Positions 1 to 7,309 of a DNA stretch of 64,000 nt are shown piece after piece. The stretch is from positions 1 through 64,000 of the forward strand of contig NZ_CP133888.1 in the NCBI RefSeq assembly GCF_041228405.1, read 5' to 3'. A program made the translations under genes and the position numbers. Positions within the stretch are counted from its first letter, which is position 1. Each line of letters begins with the position of its first letter. The notes below the pieces were generated by a model. It did no database searches, was not told where the DNA came from, and saw only the letters and a list, made by a program, of their open reading frames with translations. The stretch is from Salinilacustrithrix flava (GTDB lineage Bacteria; Actinomycetota; Acidimicrobiia; Acidimicrobiales; Salinilacustritrichaceae).

Positions 1-2
1 CG

Positions 3-412
3 ACGGTCGAGCCGGACACGGAGCTTGCGGTCATCCCGGTCGCCGATGCCGACCTGGACCAGGCCGGACGCACCGAGATCTCCCTCGTCGAGACCGCCGT
101 CGTCCGCCGGCACGACCCTAGCAGCGGCGACTGGGCCGAGGTGCGCTCCGACGGGCGCCGCATCGTCGTGGCGTCCGGCGGGACCGGGAACCGACTCGAT
201 CCAGGTCGCCGCGTCCGCCGGAGCGGCTGGGAGATCCGCCGCAGCGGCGACCAGCTCGAGCTGCTGTCCACCTGGCCGGTGCCCGAGCTGGTCACGCACC
301 GGATCGGCGAGCACGTCGCCCAGCTCGGCGACGACGTGGCCCGGGCCGGCGGCCGCGCCCGCCCGCGAGCGGGGGGTGGCGTCAGGCGTGGTGGGCTATC
401 TTGCGCTTGTGA
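3..412 (+). CDS. C-terminal part of an unidentified protein (5' end outside window)
   Basis: The frame beginning at base 3 is open from the window edge and shows clear GC3 codon bias up to about base 370. It encodes an acidic, Val/Asp/Arg-rich stretch containing LAVIPVADADLD and STWPVPELVTHRIGEHVAQL. I do not recognise the family. After base 370 the frame loses its codon bias and has no stop until 683, deep inside the oppositely oriented next gene, so the true end is uncertain. A one-base slip in the G6 run at 371-376 would give a TGA at 410-412, which I use as a provisional end. A G11/C10 hairpin follows. Either a sequencing error or a real frameshift near the homopolymers is possible. Confidence 0.4.
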
Positions 413-417
413 CGACG

Positions 418-453
418 GTGGCTGGGGGGGGGGGTGGGCCCCCCCCCCACCAC
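418..453. terminator. G11/C10 hairpin between convergent genes
   Basis: A run of 11 G (424-434) is followed by TGGG and 10 C (439-448), forming a very stable hairpin between a plus-strand gene end and the minus-strand gene ending at 472. There is no U-tract on either strand. It could act as a two-way terminator or simply be an error-prone homopolymer. Confidence 0.45.
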
Positions 454-471
454 ATCAGCTAGGACCTGGAC

Positions 472-1086
472 CTACTGGTCGTCGTTGGCGGCGGCCTGGT
501 CAGCCTGAACCGTCGGCGTCTGACCGTCCTGGGTCGCGATCAACTCGATCGTCCCGGACGCCGAACGGCTTGCCCACACGTTGCCGGCATCTTCGTCGAG
601 GCTCGCGGCAACCGTCACCGTCCGAGCGGTGCTTGCGGCGACGTTGTCAGCAACCTTCACGGGTCCACCGGCTGCCATGGTGAACAGCTGGCAAGCGTCG
701 AGCGTCGTGCTCCCGAGGTCGCCGGTGATGGCGAACGTTAGGTACCCGCACTGGCTCTGAAGGGTGGCCGCATCGGCTGCAGTCAGGCCCGGAGGCATGC
801 CAGCGCTGAGATCGACGTAGAGGTCAACCGCCTCGGTGCCCACGTTCTTCACCGTGTAGGTCTTCGAGGACGGGGCGCCGCCTGGCATCAGGTTGGCGAA
901 GTTGGTGTTCAGCGTGGTGCCGCTGGCCATCTTGATGTCGACCTCACCGGTCGAACCCTGGATGGAGCCGGTTTCGGTGTCCTGGAAGTAGGCACCGGTC
1001 ATGGAAACGCCTCCGCCGACGAGGCCAGCGGTCATGCCCGCTGCGGCCACGAAGCCGGCCAGGCGGCCGATCTTGCGCTTGTTCAT
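472..1086 (-). CDS. TasA/CalY-like secreted protein with SipW-type signal
   Basis: A 204-residue exported protein. The start MNKRKIGRLAG is chosen because AGGAG lies 6 bases upstream; an in-frame ATG seven codons earlier lacks such a site. Residues 1-35 form a long signal peptide (positive N-terminus, Ala/Gly/Met-rich core) running into GAYFQDTET, the pattern after SipW-processed signals in TasA and camelysin (CalY) proteins. The rest is a beta-rich domain with VDLYVDLSAG and TLDACQLFTM and two Cys that could form a disulfide. Family members form biofilm fibres or surface proteases in Bacillus; the role here is not known. No SipW peptidase is seen in the window. A two-component locus lies just upstream on the same strand. 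Confidence 0.75.
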   Translation of the reverse strand: MNKRKIGRLAGFVAAAGMTAGLVGGGVSMTGAYFQDTETGSIQGSTGEVDIKMASGTTLNTNFANLMPGGAPSSKTYTVKNVGTEAVDLYVDLSAGMPPGLTAADAATLQSQCGYLTFAITGDLGSTTLDACQLFTMAAGGPVKVADNVAASTARTVTVAASLDEDAGNVWASRSASGTIELIATQDGQTPTVQADQAAANDDQ

Positions 1087-1248
1087 CTGTTTCTCCTGTG
1101 TGTCCATCAGGAGGTCGGTTTCGCCACTCGCTCCCCACCGAGCCCAGGCGACCAGGTCAGCTCAGTGGATCATCGCTCCGCTCCCGCTTCGATCACCATG
1201 CGACGCCGGGCACACGCCGCTCATCGTCAGGATTGATGAAAACCTGAT

Positions 1249-1929
1249 TCAGCCCTCGGGTGGCACCCACTCGGCAGCGCGAGCCAGCGCCACGGCGGCC
1301 AGCTGCGAGCTCACGCCGAGCTTTGTGAGGATCGCTCGGATCTGGCTGCGGATCGTGGCGATCGAGACGAAGTCGCGCTCGGCGATCGCTTCGGCGCTCA
1401 GGCCGTCCATGAGCGCACCGAGCACTGCCTGCTCCCGAGCAGTCAGTCGCTCGAAGGGCTCCCGGCGCTCACCGTCGGCCAGCCGGGCCTCGCGAAGCAG
1501 CCGCAGCAGATCGTCCCGCTCGCCCTTGCTGAGCAACGTCCGCAGCCGGGCGACGTGGCGCACCGCCTCGAGGAGCTCGTCGAAGGACACGGCCTTGTCC
1601 ACCAGGCCGATGGCGCCGGCTTCCACACACTCGGCCAGGCGGAGCCGGTCACGCTCGCCGGTGACCATCACCACGCTCGCACCGCCGTCGCGCAGCGGGG
1701 CGATCATCGGCAGCGCCGTCGCGTCGCCGTCGAGGCGGAAGTCGAGCAGCGCCATGTGCGGTCGTGCGTCAGCGGCTTCGGCCAGCACCGTCTCCACGTC
1801 GAGCGTGACCGGACGCAGCACCTCGAAGCCCTCAGAGCACAGCGCTGCGCCCAGGCTGTCGCCCAGCAAGCCGTGGTCTTCCACGATGAGCACGCGAACC
1901 GGCTCGCCCTCCCCAGCCTGCGTTCCCAT
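1249..1929 (-). CDS. NarL/LuxR-type response regulator
   Basis: A 226-residue DNA-binding response regulator. The receiver domain (about 10-125) has the acid pair E17-D18 (VEDH), the phospho-acceptor D63 (LLDFRL), T90 (VTGE) and K112 (VDKA). A LuxR-type helix-turn-helix (about 160-220) has the family pattern LTAREQAVLGALMDGLSAEA. The likely partner is the histidine kinase at 2220-3743 on the same strand, but the two are separated by about 290 bases that hold a small gene on the opposite strand. ATG at 1929 is used; GTG at 1932 is equally possible. Its target could be the TasA-like gene downstream, which is inference from position only. Confidence 0.88.
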   Translation of the reverse strand: MGTQAGEGEPVRVLIVEDHGLLGDSLGAALCSEGFEVLRPVTLDVETVLAEAADARPHMALLDFRLDGDATALPMIAPLRDGGASVVMVTGERDRLRLAECVEAGAIGLVDKAVSFDELLEAVRHVARLRTLLSKGERDDLLRLLREARLADGERREPFERLTAREQAVLGALMDGLSAEAIAERDFVSIATIRSQIRAILTKLGVSSQLAAVALARAAEWVPPEG

Positions 1930-1964
1930 CACTCCGCCGTCACCGTGTGGTCGACTTCATCCGA

Positions 1965-2294
1965 ATGGATGATGACACGCACCCGCCGCAGGACGAACCT
2001 GGCGTGGTGTCCGCTGCGACGCAACCCCCCGCAGGTCCCAGCGTGGCGCTCGCCCTCGAGCCGCGCCTGCTGAACGACGCGCTCGCGGTCGCCCTGCGCG
2101 ACCGCGGCTTCGTCGTGCTCGACGGAAGGTCGCTGATCGGCGGCTGCGACGTCCTCATCACCAGCGACGAAGATGTGGTCGACGTGCGGGCCGGGGTGGT
2201 CGTGTACCTCGACGAGCACTCAGCGGCCACCAGCATCGCTGAGATCGTCGGGCTGATCGCCGACGCCAGCGGCGACGACGTCCCGGCCGACTGA
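1965..2294 (+). CDS. Small degenerate receiver-like protein
   Basis: A 109-residue plus-strand reading frame with strong GC3 bias, lying between the response regulator and the kinase and overlapping the last 75 bases of the kinase gene on the other strand. Residues 26-51 (SVALALEPRLLNDALAVALR and onward) match the spacing of the first beta strand and helix of the neighbouring response regulator (VRVLIVEDHGLLGDSLGAAL). The acid pair is lost (LEPR instead of VEDH), and the expected phospho-acceptor position reads LIT. I infer a non-phosphorylatable receiver remnant or antagonist. GTG at 1947 is an alternative start. It could also be antisense noise, but its codon bias argues against that. Confidence 0.5.
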   Translation: MDDDTHPPQDEPGVVSAATQPPAGPSVALALEPRLLNDALAVALRDRGFVVLDGRSLIGGCDVLITSDEDVVDVRAGVVVYLDEHSAATSIAEIVGLIADASGDDVPAD

Positions 2295-3743
2295 TGCAAG
2301 GTCGAAGCCGAACACCGCGCCCCCGCCCGGCCGGTCCGTCACCCACAGGTCGCCCCCCTGGGCCCGGGCCAGCCGGCGACTGACGTACAGCCCGAAGCCC
2401 GAACCACCGGTCCCCTCACCGCAGTGGCTCCGTTCGAAGAGGACCTCGCGGTGAGCCGGCGGGACGCCGGGCCCGCTGTCGCAGACCAGCACGACCGTTC
2501 TGACACCGTCGCTGTGCGCTCGGACCGAGACGCCTCGGCCACCCGCGTGGCGCTCGGCGTTGAGGAGCAGGTTCTGCACGATGCCGGCGATCGCATGCGG
2601 CTGGCCGACGACCACCAGATCGTCCGGGACGCCGACGTCCACGCGGAGCCCCCCACCGACCGCACCCATGACGACTGGGTGCAGCACCTCGTGGAGGAGG
2701 AACGCTCGCTCGGGCTCCGGGTGTTCATCGAGGTCGATCAGCCGCTGGAGGCGCGCCAGCTCGGAGGTGACGCCGGCAGACAGCGTGCGCTTGGTCTCGT
2801 CGTCCAGGCGCTCGTGGTATCGCTCGAGCGTCTGGATCGCAGCACCGACCGCGTGGAGCGCGTTGCGGGCCTCGTGGGCACGCTCCTCCGCAGCGGCCCT
2901 GACCCGTCCGGCCTGCGACTGCTCCTCGTTGACCCGCTCGCGGGTCGCTTGGAGCTCGCGCCCCTGGGCCTCCACCGCATCCCGAAGACTCTCGATGCCT
3001 CCACGCAGCGCCGCGAGCGCTCCGAAGACGAGGAGCACGGCCCCCGCGACGCCGACCGGACGACCGGGTGATGCTGCACCGACGGCAGCTGCTTGCCATC
3101 CGGCAAGGGACATGAACAGCACGCTCCCCCATGCCAGTCCCCAGTCCCTGCGCCGGCGTCCCTCGCGGATCCACAGGCCGGCGATGACTGACCAGCCGAC
3201 GGTCGCAAGCGAAGCAAGGACCGCGGCGGCAACACCCTCCTCCGGCATCCCGAGGCCGACCGCATGCAGCGCTGCGGTCCCTGCCACGAGCGCAGCAGCG
3301 AGGCCGACGAGCACATGCCAGGCGCGTGCGCCGGTGTCGATCTCCGGCACCCGAGTGACGCGCCAGGCAACGACCATGGTCGCGATCGCAACGACGGGGA
3401 GCGCGTGTCGGTCCAGCCCGACGCCGAAACCGAAGACCGAGGTGTCCGACGCGACCATGGTCAGTGTCGTGCCAACCAGCGCGGCGGCGCCCCACAACGA
3501 CGTGTTGTGGTGCATCAACCGCCACCGCAGCACCAGGAACGCTGCGCTCGACGCGACGAACGCACCAGCGACGAGCAGCAGACGATCGTCGAGCGGTCCC
3601 TCCGGACCAGACAACGGGTGCTCGTCGGTCAACGTGGCGACGGCGGACACCGCGACCACCACCGCCGCCATCGCGAGCCACCCCTGCGTGCGATCACGCG
3701 ACGGGGCACACGTCAGGCGCCGCCGATCCTGACCTCGGTACAT
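2220..3743 (-). CDS. Membrane sensor histidine kinase
   Basis: A 507-residue kinase. Residues 22-250 carry seven or eight hydrophobic helices and no obvious extracellular sensor domain. A coiled coil (about 250-285) leads to the H-box ERAHEARNALH with H290. The ATPase domain has the N-box NLLLNAERHA, G1 motif CDSGPGVP and G2 motif GSGFGLYVSRRLA. The start MYRGQD is chosen from an AAGAAGG-like site and because upstream residues look non-coding. It should phosphorylate the response regulator encoded downstream at 1249-1929. The membrane-embedded N-terminus suggests sensing at or within the membrane; the signal is unknown. Confidence 0.82.
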   Translation of the reverse strand: MYRGQDRRRLTCAPSRDRTQGWLAMAAVVVAVSAVATLTDEHPLSGPEGPLDDRLLLVAGAFVASSAAFLVLRWRLMHHNTSLWGAAALVGTTLTMVASDTSVFGFGVGLDRHALPVVAIATMVVAWRVTRVPEIDTGARAWHVLVGLAAALVAGTAALHAVGLGMPEEGVAAAVLASLATVGWSVIAGLWIREGRRRRDWGLAWGSVLFMSLAGWQAAAVGAASPGRPVGVAGAVLLVFGALAALRGGIESLRDAVEAQGRELQATRERVNEEQSQAGRVRAAAEERAHEARNALHAVGAAIQTLERYHERLDDETKRTLSAGVTSELARLQRLIDLDEHPEPERAFLLHEVLHPVVMGAVGGGLRVDVGVPDDLVVVGQPHAIAGIVQNLLLNAERHAGGRGVSVRAHSDGVRTVVLVCDSGPGVPPAHREVLFERSHCGEGTGGSGFGLYVSRRLARAQGGDLWVTDRPGGGAVFGFDLASVGRDVVAAGVGDQPDDLSDAGGR

Positions 3744-3871
3744 CCCACTGCCTTCTTCCCAGCACTTCACTTCTTCCGCCGCAGGCGAGGGTAGGTGGCC
3801 GAACGGTGCTGCGGTACAGGCCGAACGGCTCAACGTGGCCGACGCCCTCTGCTGATGCCTCGGTAGGTTCG

Positions 3872-5278
3872 ATGTCGATGAGCATCGACGAACGCACCGA
3901 CCTCGACTCCATCCCCGGCACCGTCGCGGCGATCCGGCACACGTTCCAGAGCGGCCGGACCCGCCCGGTCGAGTGGCGCCAGCGCCAGCTCGACGGGCTC
4001 CTGCGCGTCCTGGACGACCACGGCGACGACCTGGTCGCCGCCATGCAGCGGGACTTCGGCAAGCCGACGCTGGAGGCGTACTCGACCGACATCGCCTTCA
4101 CCGCGACCGAGGTCAAGTACATGCGCAAGCACGTGGCCGACTGGATGAAGCCCCGCAAGGCCAAGCTGCGCCTGCAGGACATGCCCGGCAAGGGCAAGGT
4201 CGTCCCCGAACCCCTCGGCGTGGCACTGGTCATCGCCCCGTGGAACTACCCGGTCCAGCTGCTGGTGTCGCCGATGGCCGCCGCCTTCGCGGCCGGCAAC
4301 GCCGTGGTGGCCAAGCCGTCCGAGATGGTGCCCGAGACCTCGGCGCTGCTGTCGCAGGTCCTGCGCGACAACCTCGACCCCGACGCGTTCGCCGTGTTCG
4401 AGGGCGGGCCCGACGTGTCCACCAAGCTGCTCGAGCAGCGCTTCGACCACATCTTCTTCACCGGCTCGACCGCGGTGGGCAAGATCGTGGCCCGGGCCGC
4501 CGCCGAGAACCTCACCCCCACCGTGCTGGAGCTGGGCGGCAAGTCCCCCGCCATCGTCGCCCCCGGCGCCGACCTCACCGTCACCGCCCACCGCATGGCG
4601 TGGGGCAAGTTCCTCAACGCCGGCCAGACCTGCATCGCCCCCGACTACGTGCTGGTCGACCGCACCCGCAAGGACGAGCTGGTCGACGAGCTGGTGAAGA
4701 CGATCGAGGAGTTCTACGGGGCCGACCCGGCTGCCTCACCCGACCTCACCCAGGTCGTCAACGACCGCCACGCCGACCGGCTGGCCGGCCTGCTCGATGG
4801 CCACGGGGGCACCGTCGTCACGGGCGGCGCCGTCGACAAGGCGACCCGCAAGCTCCCGCCGACGATCATCGTCGACCCCGACCCGGACAGCCCGATCATG
4901 CAGGAGGAGATCTTCGGACCGATCCTGCCGATCCTCGCCGTCGACGACCTCGAGGAGGCCATCGCCTTCGTGAACGGCCGGCCCAAGCCGCTGGCCCTCT
5001 ACGTCTTCACCGACGACGACGCCGCGGCGCGCACGGTGGTCGACCGCACCTCCTCGGGCGGGGTGTGCGTGAACCACACGCTGTTCCACATCACCCCCCA
5101 CGACCTGCCCTTCGGCGGCGTGGGCGACGCCGGCTCGGGCCGCTACCACGGCAAGTCCGGGTTCGACGCGTTCTCCAACATGAAGCCGGTGCTGACCAAG
5201 CCGACGAAGCCCGACCTGTCGCTGATCTACCCGCCGTACACGAAGTTCAAGGCCAAGGTGATGAGCAAGCTGCTCTGA
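3872..5278 (+). CDS. Aldehyde dehydrogenase, class 3-like
   Basis: A 468-residue NAD(P)-dependent aldehyde dehydrogenase of the ALDH3/coniferyl-aldehyde type: shorter than class 1/2 enzymes and with the hydrophobic C-terminal tail usual in this group. It shows the cofactor-site motifs IAPWNYPVQL and FFTGSTAVGK, the glutamate motif LELGGKSP, the catalytic cysteine in NAGQTCIAPDY and EEIFGPILP. It should oxidise medium- or long-chain fatty or aromatic aldehydes to acids. ATG at 3872 is used; a second ATG two codons on is possible. It stands alone on the plus strand after a divergent 128-base gap from the kinase. Confidence 0.92.
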   Translation: MSMSIDERTDLDSIPGTVAAIRHTFQSGRTRPVEWRQRQLDGLLRVLDDHGDDLVAAMQRDFGKPTLEAYSTDIAFTATEVKYMRKHVADWMKPRKAKLRLQDMPGKGKVVPEPLGVALVIAPWNYPVQLLVSPMAAAFAAGNAVVAKPSEMVPETSALLSQVLRDNLDPDAFAVFEGGPDVSTKLLEQRFDHIFFTGSTAVGKIVARAAAENLTPTVLELGGKSPAIVAPGADLTVTAHRMAWGKFLNAGQTCIAPDYVLVDRTRKDELVDELVKTIEEFYGADPAASPDLTQVVNDRHADRLAGLLDGHGGTVVTGGAVDKATRKLPPTIIVDPDPDSPIMQEEIFGPILPILAVDDLEEAIAFVNGRPKPLALYVFTDDDAAARTVVDRTSSGGVCVNHTLFHITPHDLPFGGVGDAGSGRYHGKSGFDAFSNMKPVLTKPTKPDLSLIYPPYTKFKAKVMSKLL

Positions 5279-5346
5279 CAGTGGGTAAGGGGTGACCTGC
5301 GCCGGCGACCCCCTGCCGCCGGCACGACCCAGGAGGCACCACCTCA

Positions 5347-5631
5347 ATGCTCGGCTTCATCATCGGTCTCATCATCGTCGGCCTGATCGCCGGCTTCATC
5401 GCCCGGGCGCTCGTACCGGGCGACGACTCCATGAGCATCGTCGCGACCATCGTGCTCGGCATCGTCGGCAGCTTCGTCGGCGGGTTCCTCGGCGCCCTGC
5501 TGTTCGGCACCGACGGCGACGAGACCACGCTCGGCCCGGCCGGCATCATCGGCTCGATCATCGGCGCCATCATCGTGCTGCTGATCTACAACGCCGTCAC
5601 CGGCCGCAAGAACGCAACCGCTCGACGCTGA
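5347..5631 (+). CDS. GlsB/YeaQ/YmgE-family stress membrane protein
   Basis: A 94-residue protein with three hydrophobic segments (about 2-24, 33-52 and 63-84) separated by Gly-rich turns. The pattern GLIAGFIARALVPG followed by IVGSFVGGFLGALLFG is typical of the transglycosylase-associated (GlsB/YeaQ) family of small envelope stress proteins. AGGAGG lies about ten bases before the ATG. Function in the family is only loosely known (general or acid stress). It ends just before a perfect hairpin terminator. Confidence 0.85.
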   Translation: MLGFIIGLIIVGLIAGFIARALVPGDDSMSIVATIVLGIVGSFVGGFLGALLFGTDGDETTLGPAGIIGSIIGAIIVLLIYNAVTGRKNATARR

Positions 5632-5645
5632 GCGTCCTCCACCTG

Positions 5646-5687
5646 ACGCGCCGCACCGCCGCTGCTCCCAGCGGCGGTGCGGCGCGT
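5646..5687. terminator. Perfect 19-bp hairpin between convergent genes
   Basis: The arm at 5646-5664 and its exact complement at 5669-5687 flank a CTCC loop. It lies between the ends of the plus-strand GlsB-like gene and the minus-strand acyl-CoA synthetase, so it probably serves both. No U-tract is present. Confidence 0.7.
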
Positions 5688-5697
5688 CCGGGGTCGG

Positions 5698-7257
5698 TCA
5701 GCCCACGTTGCGGCCGTGCCCCTCCCAGTACGGGGCGCGCAGCTCGCGCTTGAGGACCTTCATCGCGCCCGACAGGGGCAGCGGCTCGTCGCGGAAGTCG
5801 ATGGACTTGGGCACCTTGTACCCGGCGATGTGCTCACGGGCGTGGGCGATCAGCTCGTCCGCCTCGACCGAGGACCCCTCGATCCGCACGACGATGGCGT
5901 GGACCGCCTCGCCCCACTTCTCGCTCGGGATCCCGATGACCGCGACCTGGTCGACCTCTGGGTGGCTGCCGATCGCGTCCTCGACCTCGGAGGAGTACAC
6001 GTTCTCGCCGCCGGTGACGATCATGTCCTTGACCCGGTCGACCAGGTAGACGAACCCCTCGCCGTCGATGTGGCCGGCATCGCCGGTGTGGTACCAGCCG
6101 CCCCGGAACGCCTGAGCGGTCTCCTCGGGGCGGTTCCAGTACTCCCGCATGAAGTTCCCCGCCCGGGCGCAGATCTCCCCGGTCTCCCCCGAGGGCAACA
6201 GGTTGCCGTCGTCGTCCTGGACGCTCAGCACCACCCCGGGGACAGGGCGACCGGCCGACCGGAGGACATCGCCGCCGCGCCGGTGGTCGTCCGCATCCAG
6301 GAAGGTGAGGACCGCGGACGCCTCCGTCATGCCGTAGCCCTGGCTCAGCTCGAGGTGCGGGTACAGCTCCAGCAGCCGGTCGAGGATCGCCTCGGGCATG
6401 GGGGACGCGCCGTAGGTCAGCTTGCGGAGCGAGGCCAGCCGCTCTGGCCGGAACGCCGGGTGCCGCAGCACCATGCCGACCATCGTGGGCACCATCACGG
6501 TCCAGTCGACGCCGTGCTCCTCGATGATGTCCATGACCTTCTCGGGGTCGAACAGGGGGAGGAAGACCGAGCGGGCGCCGGATGCGGGGATGCCGAGCAG
6601 CCCACCCATCGACGCGGCGTGGAACATCGGGGTCTGGTGCAGGTACGTGGACTGCTCGTCGATGCCCACCGCCATGATCACGTGGTACAGGTTCAGCATC
6701 TCGGCCCGCTGGTCGAGCAGCACGCCCTTGGGCAGACCGGTGGTGCCGCCCGTGTACATGAGCACGACGGGGTCGTCCTCCTCGGGCTCCTCGGGGACCA
6801 CCGGCTCGCCGGCGGCCAGGAGGTCCTCGTACTTCAGGTCGTGGGGCGAGTCCACGTCGGGCCCGATCAGCACCACCTTCTCGATGCCGGCCGCCTCGCG
6901 GATCATGTCGATGTTGTTGGCGAAGAGGAAGTCGACGAAGACGACCTTGGTGCCCGAGTCCTTCAGGATGAACTCGAGCTCGGTCGGGGCGAGCCGCAGG
7001 TTCAGCGGGTTGACGATGCCGGCGCCCAGGAAGGCGGCGTGGTACAGCTCCAGGTACTGGTGGCTGTTGGTGGCCATGATGGCGAAGCGATCGCCGGGAC
7101 CCACCCCCAGCTCGGTGCGCAACGCCGACGCCAGCTTCGTCGTGCGATCGAGGTGCTCGGCGAGCGTGCCGCGGTGGTCACCGTCGATGATCACCTCCCG
7201 GTCGCCGTAGCGCTCGACTGCCGGCAGCAGCAGGCGGTGGTACACGAGCTCCTTCAC
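5698..7257 (-). CDS. Fatty acyl-CoA synthetase (AMP-forming)
   Basis: A 519-residue member of the ANL adenylating superfamily that activates a carboxylic acid to its CoA thioester through an acyl-AMP. Visible motifs are the P-loop MYTGGTTGLPKGV, the A5-type motif GYGMTEAS, YHTGDAGHIDGEGF and VDRVKDMIVTGGENVYS, and the C-terminal catalytic lysine region SGAMKVLKRELR. GTG at 7257 gives an N-terminus of normal family length with a GGGGGT-like site upstream; a GTG 15 codons earlier is an alternative. The substrate cannot be read from sequence; FadD3/FadD13-like medium- or long-chain acids are plausible. It ends against the hairpin at 5646-5687. Confidence 0.88.
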   Translation of the reverse strand: MKELVYHRLLLPAVERYGDREVIIDGDHRGTLAEHLDRTTKLASALRTELGVGPGDRFAIMATNSHQYLELYHAAFLGAGIVNPLNLRLAPTELEFILKDSGTKVVFVDFLFANNIDMIREAAGIEKVVLIGPDVDSPHDLKYEDLLAAGEPVVPEEPEEDDPVVLMYTGGTTGLPKGVLLDQRAEMLNLYHVIMAVGIDEQSTYLHQTPMFHAASMGGLLGIPASGARSVFLPLFDPEKVMDIIEEHGVDWTVMVPTMVGMVLRHPAFRPERLASLRKLTYGASPMPEAILDRLLELYPHLELSQGYGMTEASAVLTFLDADDHRRGGDVLRSAGRPVPGVVLSVQDDDGNLLPSGETGEICARAGNFMREYWNRPEETAQAFRGGWYHTGDAGHIDGEGFVYLVDRVKDMIVTGGENVYSSEVEDAIGSHPEVDQVAVIGIPSEKWGEAVHAIVVRIEGSSVEADELIAHAREHIAGYKVPKSIDFRDEPLPLSGAMKVLKRELRAPYWEGHGRNVG

Positions 7258-7309
7258 GACCAGACCCCCGATTCGTCGACGAACAGGGGACGAGCATCGC
7301 ACGTGGAAG

